A stretch of 10,213 bases of DNA. Origin: Elusimicrobia bacterium RBG_16_66_12. GTDB lineage: Bacteria; Elusimicrobiota; Elusimicrobia; UBA1565; UBA9628. The notes beneath the pieces were generated by a model. The model did not search any database. It was not told the origin of the DNA and saw only the letters and a list, made by a program, of their open reading frames with translations. Position numbers and translations under genes: made by a program. Below are positions 1-7,117 of this stretch, piece by piece (positions within the stretch are counted from its first letter, which is position 1; every line of letters starts with the position of its first letter). The stretch spans positions 14,082-24,294 of the forward strand of contig MGUL01000171.1 in the NCBI GenBank assembly GCA_001800005.1. The letters run 5' to 3'.

Positions 1-1243
1 GCGCGACGAGCGCGGCCTGGTGCCGGGTGGAGCGCACGACTTTCTGGGCGTACGACTGGAGGAGCGGGTCCATCGCGGTGTGGATGGAGAGGCCGTTGCG
101 GTAGAGCACGTCGCCGCCGTAGCGGGGGAGGAGTTCGCGCAGGACCTCGGCGACATAGTAGGCATGCTCGCGGCGTTCCTCCTCTCCGGCGCCCCGGACC
201 GAGCCGACGGGCTCGGCCAGAGCGGCGCGCATCTCCCGTTCGCTGATGGAGCCGTCCTCATGCATGCGGCGCAGAACCTGGTCGCGGCGCGCGCGGCAAG
301 CCGCCGGGTCGTGGAAGGGGCTGTAGAGCCCGGGCCCGCGGATCATCCCGGCCAGCGCCGCGGACTCCGCGAGGGTCAGGTCGGGCGTGTCCTTGGCGAA
401 GTAGTGCCGCGCGGCCGCGCGCATGCCCATCACGCTGGAGGAGCCGTCCTGCCCCATATAGATGTGGTTGAGGTAGAGCGTCAGGATGCGGCGTTTGTCG
501 AGGCGGCGTTCGAGGTAGAGGGAGAGGACCGCTTCGGACAGCTTGCGCCTCAGCGTGCGGCGCGGCGTGAGGAAGATGTTCTTGGTCAGCTGCTGGGTGA
601 TGGTGCTGGCCCCCTGCAGGTCATGGCCGCGCAGGTTCGCCCACGCCGCCCGGAGGATCGCGCGCGGATCCACCCCCCAGTGCGACCAGAAGCGCTTGTC
701 CTCGGCCGCGACCACGGCTTCGCGCAGGGCCGGGGGGATCTGCTCCCAGGAGAGCGGGTCGCGCCGGACCTTCTTGGAGCCGGAGAGCTCGGTCACGAGC
801 TCGGGCTCCAGCATGAAGGTCTCGACTCGTTCCCCGAGGAGATCGCTGATCCGCCACGCGTCGTCGTCGCGGCGCAGGATGAAGAGCCCCTCGCGCTGGG
901 CGGCGCCCGGAGCGGAAAAGCCGCGCAGCCCCACGCGCAGTTCGGGGGCTTCCCAGTGGTACTCGCCTTTGCCGGGGGCCATGGCCGCGCGGCGATAGCC
1001 GAGGCGCTCGAGGCGCTCGACCAGCCGCCCGGCCTCGGCGCGCGCTCCGTCGCGCGCGACGAAGGGCGCCGACCAGACGCGCGTCGAGAAGCTCTCGCCC
1101 AAGCCGCCGAGGGCCAGCGTGGAGAGTTTCCGTTCGGCTTGGAACGCCAACCAGGCCGAAGCGAGGACGACCGCGAGCAGGAGGGCCGCGCCGGCCCGGA
1201 GCCAGGGGAGGACCGCACGTTTGGCGCGCCGGCGGCGGCTCAT
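1..1243 (-). CDS. Class A penicillin-binding protein, PBP1B-like (partial: transglycosylase part only)
   Basis: A bifunctional murein synthase that polymerises lipid II and would cross-link the strands at the inner membrane facing the periplasm. From ATG at 1243 the frame stays open to the window edge (414 codons). A basic N-terminus (RRRRAKR) leads into one membrane helix (about residues 13-33). Residues about 50-150 have the spacing of a UB2H domain, which in E. coli PBP1B binds the lipoprotein LpoB. The GT51 domain is clear: EDKRFWSHWG with catalytic Glu at about 181, QGASTITQQLTKN at 210-222, RRKLSE at 232-237, LYLNHIYMGQ at 256-265. The sequence runs past the glycosyltransferase into the linker (HTAMDPLLQ); the transpeptidase SxxK lies beyond the edge. 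The start lies 6 bases after the PorV-like gene's stop with no clear SD, so translation is probably coupled. The family call is firm; the UB2H assignment is by pattern only. Confidence 0.93.
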   Translation of the reverse strand, partial: MSRRRRAKRAVLPWLRAGAALLLAVVLASAWLAFQAERKLSTLALGGLGESFSTRVWSAPFVARDGARAEAGRLVERLERLGYRRAAMAPGKGEYHWEAPELRVGLRGFSAPGAAQREGLFILRRDDDAWRISDLLGERVETFMLEPELVTELSGSKKVRRDPLSWEQIPPALREAVVAAEDKRFWSHWGVDPRAILRAAWANLRGHDLQGASTITQQLTKNIFLTPRRTLRRKLSEAVLSLYLERRLDKRRILTLYLNHIYMGQDGSSSVMGMRAAARHYFAKDTPDLTLAESAALAGMIRGPGLYSPFHDPAACRARRDQVLRRMHEDGSISEREMRAALAEPVGSVRGAGEEERREHAYYVAEVLRELLPRYGGDVLYRNGLSIHTAMDPLLQSYAQKVVRSTRHQAALVA

Positions 1244-1249
1244 CGACGA

Positions 1250-2188
1250 CTAGAAGCGCACGGCCAGGGACACGTGGTGGATGTTGCCCAGCATGCCCTT
1301 GGCCGCCAGCGCGTAGTCGACTGCGAAGCGCCCCTCGCGCAGTCCCAGGCCGAAAGCGGCGCCGTCGGAGGCGTGGTTGAAGATCCAGCCGCCGCGCAAG
1401 GCCAATTCGGTGGCGGCGCCGACCTCCAGGCAGAATTCGCCGCCGACCGACGGGTAGGCCGCCTCGTCGCGGATCTTCACGCCGTCGGCGAGGAGGGTCA
1501 GACGCGTGCCGGTGTAGTACGATTCCGTCCGTTCCGCCGGTTTCACGCTCAGCGTCCACGCCGCGCCGAAGCGCGCCGTCAAGGGCAGCGGGTCCGATTC
1601 CGATTCGAACTTCACCGCCTGCCCGAGGTTCTGGATCGCTCCGCCCAGGCGCAGCCCCTCAAGGGGGGCGGCCCACTGCAGCCCCGCGTCGGCGGCCCAG
1701 CCCGAGGCGCGCGCTTCCTGGGCCAGCTCGAACCGGTAGAACTTGGCCAGGACTCCGGCCGAAAGGCCCGCGCCGAGCGTCTTGGCCCCGCCCGCTTGGA
1801 AGATCATGTCGCGCTGGGCCGTGCGCGTCTCTTTGGCCCCGCCCGGGAAGGTCAGCTCGACGTTGCCCGCGTCATAGTAGGCCAGACCGGCGGCCGCCAC
1901 GCCCAGGCGCGTGGGATGGGCGTAGCCGAGGAACCCGAAGGCGTCGTCGACGACGCCGCTCGTGAAGGTGCTCTCCAGCTCCGGTCGGGCGGCCCCGGCC
2001 GCGCCCGCGGGGTTGCTTCCCAGAGAGGACGCCCCTCCCGCGGCCGCGGCGAAGGACTCGGCCAGACCCACGACGCGCGCGGAGACCGGCCGGCGCAGGC
2101 TGACGCCTCCGGTCGAGCCCGCGGAGGAGGCCCGCACGGGGCGCGCGCAGGCCAGCGAGAGGACGGCGAGGAGAAGGAGTCGTCTCAT
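1250..2188 (-). CDS. PorV/UPF0164-family outer-membrane beta-barrel protein (copy 1)
   Basis: A 312-residue exported protein. It has a signal peptide with likely cleavage near residue 20 (VRA/SS), then the family's N-terminal block: an SARVVGLAESFAA segment and NPAG at 59-62. Later marks are QNLG at 186-189 and DPLPLT at 199-204, both also present in copy 2 downstream. It ends in Phe (AVRF), as outer-membrane barrels often do. Family knowledge: PorV and its relatives (FadL-like barrels) carry CTD-bearing cargo to the cell surface in type IX secretion. Its ATG overlaps the stop of the upstream CTD-protein gene as ATGA, so the two are co-translated. The inferred role is surface delivery or anchoring of that neighbour. 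It is more Ala/Gly-rich and 43 residues shorter than copy 2. A Cys at 14 (SLAC) is a poor lipobox and I do not call a lipoprotein. Confidence 0.82.
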   Translation of the reverse strand: MRRLLLLAVLSLACARPVRASSAGSTGGVSLRRPVSARVVGLAESFAAAAGGASSLGSNPAGAAGAARPELESTFTSGVVDDAFGFLGYAHPTRLGVAAAGLAYYDAGNVELTFPGGAKETRTAQRDMIFQAGGAKTLGAGLSAGVLAKFYRFELAQEARASGWAADAGLQWAAPLEGLRLGGAIQNLGQAVKFESESDPLPLTARFGAAWTLSVKPAERTESYYTGTRLTLLADGVKIRDEAAYPSVGGEFCLEVGAATELALRGGWIFNHASDGAAFGLGLREGRFAVDYALAAKGMLGNIHHVSLAVRF

Positions 2189-3672
2189 CGGATCACGACG
2201 ATCTTGGATTTGGCGTCCAATTTAGGCGCGGTCAAGCGCAGGATGTAGAGGCCGCTGGCCGCCGTGCCGCCGTCGTCGCTGCGGCCGTCCCAGGACAGCG
2301 AGAAGGACCCTTCGGGGCGCTCGCTTTCATCGAGCCTGCGCACCAGCCTGCCGTCGAGAGAGTAGATGCGCGCCACGACCTTCCCGGGGTTATAGGTCGT
2401 GACGTCGATGCTCGTCGAGCCGCCGGTGCGCGGGCGCAGGAGGTTGTTGACGAGGGTGACGGTCCCTCCGGGGAAGTCCACGAAGAGGGCGTTGCTCAAG
2501 GTCGCGGCGGTTCCGTCCGCGTTCGTGACCGTGAGGTCCCAGAATCCCGTCTTCAGTCCGAAGACGTTGAACGTCGTACTCAGGGTCTGGTCGTCGGTCA
2601 GGGTCAGGCTGGCGGGCAATTGGTCCGTCTGGCCCAGCATGGAAAGCTTGATGGTCGGGGCGGGCGTGGAGAATATCTCTCCCGCGACCGTGATGGAGGT
2701 CACCCCTCCGGTCTTCATGACCGTTCCGGGCGTCAGCGAGGCCGGGGCCGGGGCTCCGGTCAGCGCGGTGCGGATGGAAGCCGTCGAGAGGACGCCGGGG
2801 TCCGCGAAATCGTAGTAGAGGCGCCAGCGGAAGGAGTCGGTCGATCGGACGGGCGCCGGGAAGCCGATCGTTCCGGAGACGGCGGCCGTGGACAGGCGAT
2901 AGCCGGCCTCGACGGAGAAGGAGTCGCCCAGCGCGTCGTTCGACAGGGCGCTCGAGACCACGGTCGCGCTGGAGGCGCCGGAGAGCGGGTGGGTGTAGAA
3001 CAGCCGGACGCGGCCGTCGGTCAGCAGGGACGCGCCGATCTCGTAGGCGAGCGTCGAGACGACGACGGAAGAGGCTCCCCAGGTGAGGCCTTCGTCCGTG
3101 GACCGGGAGGTGTAGACCCGTCCGTTGGCGAAGTTCCCTCCCCCGGTCTGGTCGGCCACGTAGTAGGTCCGCCAGCTCCCGTCCGAGAGTTTCACGAGTT
3201 TCGGCGAGGCCAGGTAGGTCGCGCCTCCCGCGCCCTCGAAACGCGAGGTGGTCTCGTTGGCCCAATCGAGGCCGTTGGCGGAGGTCGCGCTGTGGATACG
3301 GAAAGCCGCGGTCGTCGAGATGATGGAGTAGAGCATGCGCCAGCCGCCTGCAGCCAGGGGCAGGACGCCGCATCCGGTGATGGAGCTCGCCGAGACGGAG
3401 GGAAGCGTCCCCGTCGACAGGCGCCCTCCGGCCTCCTCGGCCCAGGCGATTCCGTCGGCGGAGGCGGCAGAGCCGACCTCGGTCCGAGAGCTCTGCCGTA
3501 TGAAATACATGCGCAGCGGGTACGCCGTCCCGCCGACCGCGGTGAAGGCCTGGGGCGCGGCGGAGGAGAATACGACGGGGCTCTCCTTGTCGAAAACCGG
3601 AACCGCGAGGGCGGAGCCCGAGACGAGGAGGAGCGCCGCGGCGGCCAGCACGCGGCCGGCTTTCTTGATCAA
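2185..3672 (-). other. Probable separate product: secreted propeller/CTD protein from an internal TTG start
   Basis: TTG at 3672 (codon 80 of the longer frame) has GGAGAAG six bases upstream, a reasonable ribosome site. It would give a 495-residue protein whose N-terminus is exactly a Sec signal peptide: two lysines, a hydrophobic core (VLAAAALLLVSGSA) and an ALA/VP cleavage site. GTG at 3651 is a second candidate but lacks the basic residues. The GIY-YIG domain is already complete at this point, so the two genes would share one frame with no stop between them. The product would be an extracellular or surface five-bladed propeller with a CTD, partnered by the overlapping PorV-like protein. 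Its enzymatic activity, if any, is unknown; I see no secure glycosidase catalytic triad. The SD-like run also encodes the conserved AEK of the nuclease, so its presence alone is not proof. Confidence 0.5.
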
Positions 3673-3909
3673 GGAGAGCTTCTCCGCGCGCTCGAGGGCC
3701 TTGATGCGGGCCTCGCGCGTCAGCGCGGCGGAGCGGGTGAGGCCGTTCTCCCTGTAGACGAGCTTGACGGGGAGGTGCGCGCGCGTGTAGGCCGCGCCCC
3801 GCCCGGAATTATGCGCCGCCAAGCGGGCCGAGACGTCCTTGGCGATGCCGGTGTAGAGGCTCTCGTCTGCGCAACGGAGGATGTAGACGGACCACTCCCG
3901 GAGCTTCAC
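2185..3909 (-). CDS. Continuous frame: GIY-YIG nuclease domain, then signal peptide, five-repeat propeller, IPT/TIG-like and FlgD-Ig-like CTD
   Basis: 574 codons from GTG at 3909. Residues about 5-80 form a compact UPF0213/YhbQ-type GIY-YIG domain: VYI and LYTG with Tyr 9 and 19, Arg 29 in ARLAAHN, Glu 66 in TREARIK, and the usual family ending AEKLSLI. With no stop the frame passes into KKAGRVLAAAALLLVSGSALA, a textbook signal peptide (cleavage after about 102). The mature part has five repeats carrying an R-[ML]-Y-[YF]-like strand (R133, R191, R247, R302, R363, spaced 55-61), with SADGIAW, SANGLDW and STDEGLTW between them: a BNR/GH43-like five-bladed propeller. An IPT/TIG-like segment (about 390-477) and a CTD (487-574, ending in ASGLYILRLTAP) follow. 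A cytosolic nuclease fused to a secreted protein makes little sense; separate translation from an internal start is likelier (see 2185-3672). An ATG at 3978 is possible but leaves 14 bases to the divergent frame. Confidence 0.75.
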   Translation of the reverse strand: MKLREWSVYILRCADESLYTGIAKDVSARLAAHNSGRGAAYTRAHLPVKLVYRENGLTRSAALTREARIKALERAEKLSLIKKAGRVLAAAALLLVSGSALAVPVFDKESPVVFSSAAPQAFTAVGGTAYPLRMYFIRQSSRTEVGSAASADGIAWAEEAGGRLSTGTLPSVSASSITGCGVLPLAAGGWRMLYSIISTTAAFRIHSATSANGLDWANETTSRFEGAGGATYLASPKLVKLSDGSWRTYYVADQTGGGNFANGRVYTSRSTDEGLTWGASSVVVSTLAYEIGASLLTDGRVRLFYTHPLSGASSATVVSSALSNDALGDSFSVEAGYRLSTAAVSGTIGFPAPVRSTDSFRWRLYYDFADPGVLSTASIRTALTGAPAPASLTPGTVMKTGGVTSITVAGEIFSTPAPTIKLSMLGQTDQLPASLTLTDDQTLSTTFNVFGLKTGFWDLTVTNADGTAATLSNALFVDFPGGTVTLVNNLLRPRTGGSTSIDVTTYNPGKVVARIYSLDGRLVRRLDESERPEGSFSLSWDGRSDDGGTAASGLYILRLTAPKLDAKSKIVVIR

Positions 3910-3915
3910 GGAGGC

Positions 3916-3945
3916 ATCGTAGCAGTCCGGCGTGCGTTCCGTCCA
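3916..3945 (-). promoter_or_regulatory. Candidate promoter of the minus-strand operon
   Basis: On the minus strand, TGGACG (3945-3940, 4/6 to TTGACA) is followed after 18 bases by TACGAT (3921-3916). Six bases later comes GTG at 3909, so the transcript would start at or just before the start codon (leaderless). It lies in the shared divergent region 3910-4031. Confidence 0.35.
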
Positions 3946-4015
3946 GGCCGGCGCCATTCGTTGAGGCTCAGCCTGCATTGGACAAGTCTTGATTGAGCGT
4001 GCTCCCAGCCGAAAA

Positions 4016-4024
4016 TGCTACAAA
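4016..4024 (+). promoter_or_regulatory. Candidate extended -10 promoter of the protease operon
   Basis: TGCTACAAA reads as an extended -10 (TG-n-TACAAA). Seven bases separate it from GTG at 4032, which would make the message leaderless from that GTG. No good -35 is seen at 16-18 bases; TTGAGC at 3993 is 20 bases away. Confidence 0.3.
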
Positions 4025-4031
4025 CCGTTCG

Positions 4032-5978
4032 GTGGAGATTCTCCTCCGAGGTCGCCTTGCCGCACTTGCGCTGGCGATTCTTTCGAGTCCGGCGTTCGCC
4101 CAGTCCGCGCGTTCCTCGCAGGGTTATGTGCCGAACCGCGTCGTCGTGAAGTTCCGCAGGCTCCCCGCCGGGGTCACCGCGGGGGTCGCGGCGGCCCAGT
4201 TCTCCCAACTCCCCGATGAGTTGGGAGGATTCCTCTCGCGGTACGGGGTCGTCAGCTTCAGAAAGGTCTTCTCTGACATCTCCGATCACGCGACCGTCCG
4301 CTACTCTTCCCTTCTTAAGAAGGACATCGCCGTGCCCGATCTCTATGGCTGGAGCGTCCTGGAGACTCCGCCGTCTGTCGACGTCCTGCAGTTCTCCGAG
4401 AGTCTGAAGTCGGAGTCCCTCGTGGAGTACGCGGGGCCGGACTACCTTTCGACTCTCTTTGAGACGACGCCGAACGACCCCGACTTCACCCAGCAGTGGC
4501 ATCACAAGAACACGGGCCAGACTGGAGGCGCCTCCGGCGCGGACATCAAAGCCACCTTCGCCTGGGACCGCACGACGGGCTCCGCCCCGGTCAAAATCGC
4601 GATCCTGGACACAGGCGTCTCCAAGACCCACCCCGACCTCGTCGCCAACCGCATCGCCGGCTACGATTACATCGACAACGATGCCGATCCCGATGACACC
4701 GAAGGCCACGGGACCCACGTGGCCGGCATCGTGGCGGCCGCGGGCAACAACGCCACGGCGACGACGGGGATCATGTGGCAGGCCAGCCTCATGCCCGTCA
4801 GGGTCTGCGGCGGCGCGGGCTGCCCGAATTCAGCGATCGCCAGCGGCCTCCAGTACGCCGCTGACAACGGCGCTAAGGTCATCAACCTGTCCCTGGGCGG
4901 GGCGACGGACGATCCCATCCTCAGCAACGCCGTCGCCTATGCCGTGGGCTTGGGCGTGCTTGTGGTCGCGGCCGCAGGCAACGACGGCGTCGAGACGCTC
5001 TTCTACCCCGCGGCCTATCCGAGCGTCATCGCCGTTTGCGCCACCGACCACAACGACCAACTGGCCTCATTTTCCAATCGGGGGAATTGGATCACGATCT
5101 GTGCTCCCGGGAAAGACATCCTGTCCACCTCCATGGCCGGGTCGACGGTGAGCATGAGCGGTACCTCGATGGCCTGTCCCATGGTGGTGGGCGCGGCGGG
5201 GCTGATCTACTCCCGAGCGCCGAGCGCCGCGGCCGCCTCTGTCCGCAGCCTTCTGACCAGCGGCGCCGACAGCATCAACGCCCAGAACCCGACCATGGTC
5301 GGCAAATTGGGCGCGGGTCGCCTCAACGTCCTGAAGGCCGCCGCGATCGTCCCTGATGTGCTCGGATTCTCCGTCCTGCCCAACGACCCCTACGTGCAGA
5401 ATGGCTACGCGGTGACCGCCTTCTCAGTCCAGATTTCTTCGGATTTCGCCCCGCCTCAGGTCCGGGTCTTCCTGGCGGACCAGTTCGACCGGGAGCTGGG
5501 TGTGGGCAACACCGTGACCTTCAACGTGGCGGGGCAGGTCAATGTCGCCGGCAGCGTCCAGATCGGGAGTCTCTCGCTCAACTATCCCATGGCCTCGCAG
5601 GTGAAGCTTCGCATCGCGCTCGACGACACGGTGTTCGTCACGACCAAGACCCTGGTGACCTGGGGCTTCCGTGAGTTTGACGTCCTGCCCGCCGGAGGAG
5701 CGGCCGCCGTTTGGAACGGGGTATTCGATCCGGCCCAAGGGGGGAAGGCGACGCTGCGCGTGACGCTCAGGAATCCCGGCCACGTCAAGATCCAGGTCTT
5801 CACCACGGAAGGGACCCTGGTCAAGACCTTGGCGGACGAGGATGTCGCCGGCGGCATCCGGACCTGGGAGTGGTCGGGACGCAACGAGAGAGGCGAGTCT
5901 CTCGCGAGCGGGCTCTATCTAATCCGCATCCGGGCTCCGGGCATCAATGAGACCAAGAAAACGATCCTGGTCAATTAA
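4032..5978 (+). CDS. Secreted S8 subtilisin-like serine protease with FlgD-Ig-like C-terminal domain
   Basis: 648 codons from GTG at 4032. An in-frame TTG at 3993, preceded by a TGA, would add 13 residues; I prefer GTG because it starts the signal peptide directly (ILLRGRLAALALAILSSPAFA, cleavage after about 23) and leaves room for divergent promoters. A propeptide-like region (about 30-145, with YVPNRVVVKF) precedes the catalytic domain. The triad is complete: Asp193 in AILDTG, His226 in GHGTHVAG, Ser379 in SGTSMACP, with oxyanion Asn317 in AAAGN. Cys259 and Cys264 may form a small disulphide loop. A beta-rich spacer (about 442-555) leads to the CTD (562-648), which ends in LASGLYLIRIRAPG and matches the CTD of the divergent propeller protein. 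The protein is likely a surface or secreted endopeptidase. The next gene, a PorV-like barrel, overlaps its end by 32 bases. Confidence 0.93.
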   Translation: MEILLRGRLAALALAILSSPAFAQSARSSQGYVPNRVVVKFRRLPAGVTAGVAAAQFSQLPDELGGFLSRYGVVSFRKVFSDISDHATVRYSSLLKKDIAVPDLYGWSVLETPPSVDVLQFSESLKSESLVEYAGPDYLSTLFETTPNDPDFTQQWHHKNTGQTGGASGADIKATFAWDRTTGSAPVKIAILDTGVSKTHPDLVANRIAGYDYIDNDADPDDTEGHGTHVAGIVAAAGNNATATTGIMWQASLMPVRVCGGAGCPNSAIASGLQYAADNGAKVINLSLGGATDDPILSNAVAYAVGLGVLVVAAAGNDGVETLFYPAAYPSVIAVCATDHNDQLASFSNRGNWITICAPGKDILSTSMAGSTVSMSGTSMACPMVVGAAGLIYSRAPSAAAASVRSLLTSGADSINAQNPTMVGKLGAGRLNVLKAAAIVPDVLGFSVLPNDPYVQNGYAVTAFSVQISSDFAPPQVRVFLADQFDRELGVGNTVTFNVAGQVNVAGSVQIGSLSLNYPMASQVKLRIALDDTVFVTTKTLVTWGFREFDVLPAGGAAAVWNGVFDPAQGGKATLRVTLRNPGHVKIQVFTTEGTLVKTLADEDVAGGIRTWEWSGRNERGESLASGLYLIRIRAPGINETKKTILVN

Positions 5979-7014
5979 CCTTCGTCCCTGGCTGGGGCTC
6001 TTCTGCGGCCTGCTGGTCTGCTCTCACCCCGCCCGGGTGTCGGCCGCCAATGCCGGCGCCACCTCGGGGAGCATCCTTAAAAATTATGCCAGTGCCAGGG
6101 CCATGGGCATGGGAGGGGCCTTCACGGCCGTCAGCGACGACGTCGCCGCCATCCATTGGAATCCGGCGGGGCTGGCCGTGCTCAAGCGCCAGCAGTTGGG
6201 CATGATGTACGACCACGGACTCGCGGACATCGAGACGGAGTTCATCGGCTATGCCTTGCCCATTCTCAGTTATAATGAGACGTTGTCGGGCACGCTCTTC
6301 GCCCGGAAGGGCCTCAAGCAAGCCGTCGGGGTCTCCATCCTCGCCTCGCAGCTGGGCAAGATGGAACTGGTCCGGACGGACGCCGGGGGGGCTTTCCAGG
6401 ACAGCCGAACCATCTCCGCGGGCAACGACATGGTCGTCAGCCTGGCGTACGCCGCGCGCGTCACCGAGGATTATGGTTTGATCAAGTCGGGGGGCAACGA
6501 GTTCCATGTCGGGGCGATTGTCCGCCACTGGAAATCCACTCTCGCCGAGCAGTATTCCGCCAGGACGACCGTGTTCGATTTCGGGTGCTTGAGCCTGAGG
6601 AAGGAGCACGGGTTCCGGTGGGGACTGGTCGTCCAGAATCTTGGTTCAGGACTCAAATACAAGGAGAAGACGGATCCGCTTCCCCTCACTTATCGCTTGG
6701 GAGGCGCCTGGCAGAGTTCCGTTCCGGCGATCGGGGCTAAAGCCCTGACCGTCGCCGTCGACGGGACTGCGGACCGCGAGAACAAGAAGGGCGTGGCAGC
6801 GGGCTTTGAATACTGGAGCCGCAGCTTTGCCGGCTGGCGGGCGGGCTATCAATGGGACCAGAGCAATCAGTCGCGGTGGACGGCAGGTCTGGGAATCAAA
6901 CTCCCCGGCTACTCGACGGGGAGCATCATCCTTGATTATGGCTTCCAGATGATCAACGACGTCGGCACCACGCAGCGCGTGTCCCTGACCTGCGAGTTCG
7001 GCGCCCCGCGCTGA
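5947..7014 (+). CDS. PorV/UPF0164-family outer-membrane beta-barrel protein (copy 2)
   Basis: 355 residues starting with ATG inside the protease gene, in another frame (32-base overlap); no later in-frame ATG/GTG/TTG precedes the signal peptide. A basic N-terminus (MRPRKR) and hydrophobic stretch lead to cleavage near residue 33 (VSA/AN). Family hallmarks are strong: ATSGSILKNYASARAMGMGG then AFTAVSDD and IHWNPAGLA (NPAG at 72-75), QNLG at 230-233, DPLPLT at 243-248, followed by RLGGAW. The family includes PorV and PorQ-like FadL-type barrels; PorV binds CTD cargo after outer-membrane passage. The inferred partner is the co-translated protease. Unlike copy 1 it ends in EFGAPR rather than Phe. 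No SD is seen, in keeping with translational coupling. A 5-bp hairpin at 7015-7030 just after the stop lacks a T-run. Confidence 0.9.
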   Translation: MRPRKRSWSINLRPWLGLFCGLLVCSHPARVSAANAGATSGSILKNYASARAMGMGGAFTAVSDDVAAIHWNPAGLAVLKRQQLGMMYDHGLADIETEFIGYALPILSYNETLSGTLFARKGLKQAVGVSILASQLGKMELVRTDAGGAFQDSRTISAGNDMVVSLAYAARVTEDYGLIKSGGNEFHVGAIVRHWKSTLAEQYSARTTVFDFGCLSLRKEHGFRWGLVVQNLGSGLKYKEKTDPLPLTYRLGGAWQSSVPAIGAKALTVAVDGTADRENKKGVAAGFEYWSRSFAGWRAGYQWDQSNQSRWTAGLGIKLPGYSTGSIILDYGFQMINDVGTTQRVSLTCEFGAPR

Positions 7015-7081
7015 CGGCCTTTCCTGGCCGGCGCAGCCGACCATCCTTGTCCCAGAATCGGGGCCGTAGGTCTTTAGACCC

Positions 7082-7110
7082 ATGTCAAGATGAGGCCGAG
7101 GTCCTATCCT
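7082..7110 (+). promoter_or_regulatory. Candidate promoter of the PLD-like gene
   Basis: ATGTCA (7082-7087, 4/6 to TTGACA), a 17-base spacer, then TATCCT (7105-7110). GTG at 7118 follows after 7 bases, so the message may be leaderless. GGGAGG at 7111-7116 sits one base from GTG, too close for a normal SD. A 12-base inverted repeat GGTCTTTAGACC (7069-7080) lies immediately upstream and could be an operator. Confidence 0.4.
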
Positions 7111-7117
7111 GGGAGGC

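Noticed and set aside
999..1022. Tandem repeat of about 9 bases (GAGGCGCTC twice).
   Set aside because: It lies inside the PBP coding sequence and encodes an ordinary helix (VERLERLG); codon bias explains it.
20..2248. A 742-codon open frame on the plus strand.
   Set aside because: It lies antisense to the PBP and PorV-like genes, which have clear family motifs. Its composition is Arg/Gly/Ala/Glu-rich with no recognisable domain, typical of GC-rich antisense frames.
3957..3978. ATG codons at 3978 and 3957 as starts of the GIY-YIG frame.
   Set aside because: The extra N-terminal residues do not look like the family, which starts shortly before VYIL. They would also leave almost no room for divergent promoters. 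Kept only as alternatives.
2620..3996. A 458-codon plus-strand frame opposite the propeller protein.
   Set aside because: Low-complexity Gly/Arg-rich translation with no motif; the minus strand holds the signal peptide, repeats and CTD.
3906..4718. A 270-codon minus-strand frame opposite the protease.
   Set aside because: It would overlap both divergent gene starts and the protease catalytic domain, and it shows no domain; an antisense artefact.
2185..7014. Calling a complete type IX secretion system.
   Set aside because: Only CTD-like cargo and PorV-like proteins are present. FlgD-Ig-like ends and UPF0164 proteins also occur in lineages without proven T9SS, and no core or sortase gene is here.
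7015..7030. Hairpin CGGCC-TTTCCT-GGCCG right after the second PorV-like gene, as a terminator.
   Set aside because: Only 5 bp and no following T-run; it may be accidental, so it is not listed as a terminator.
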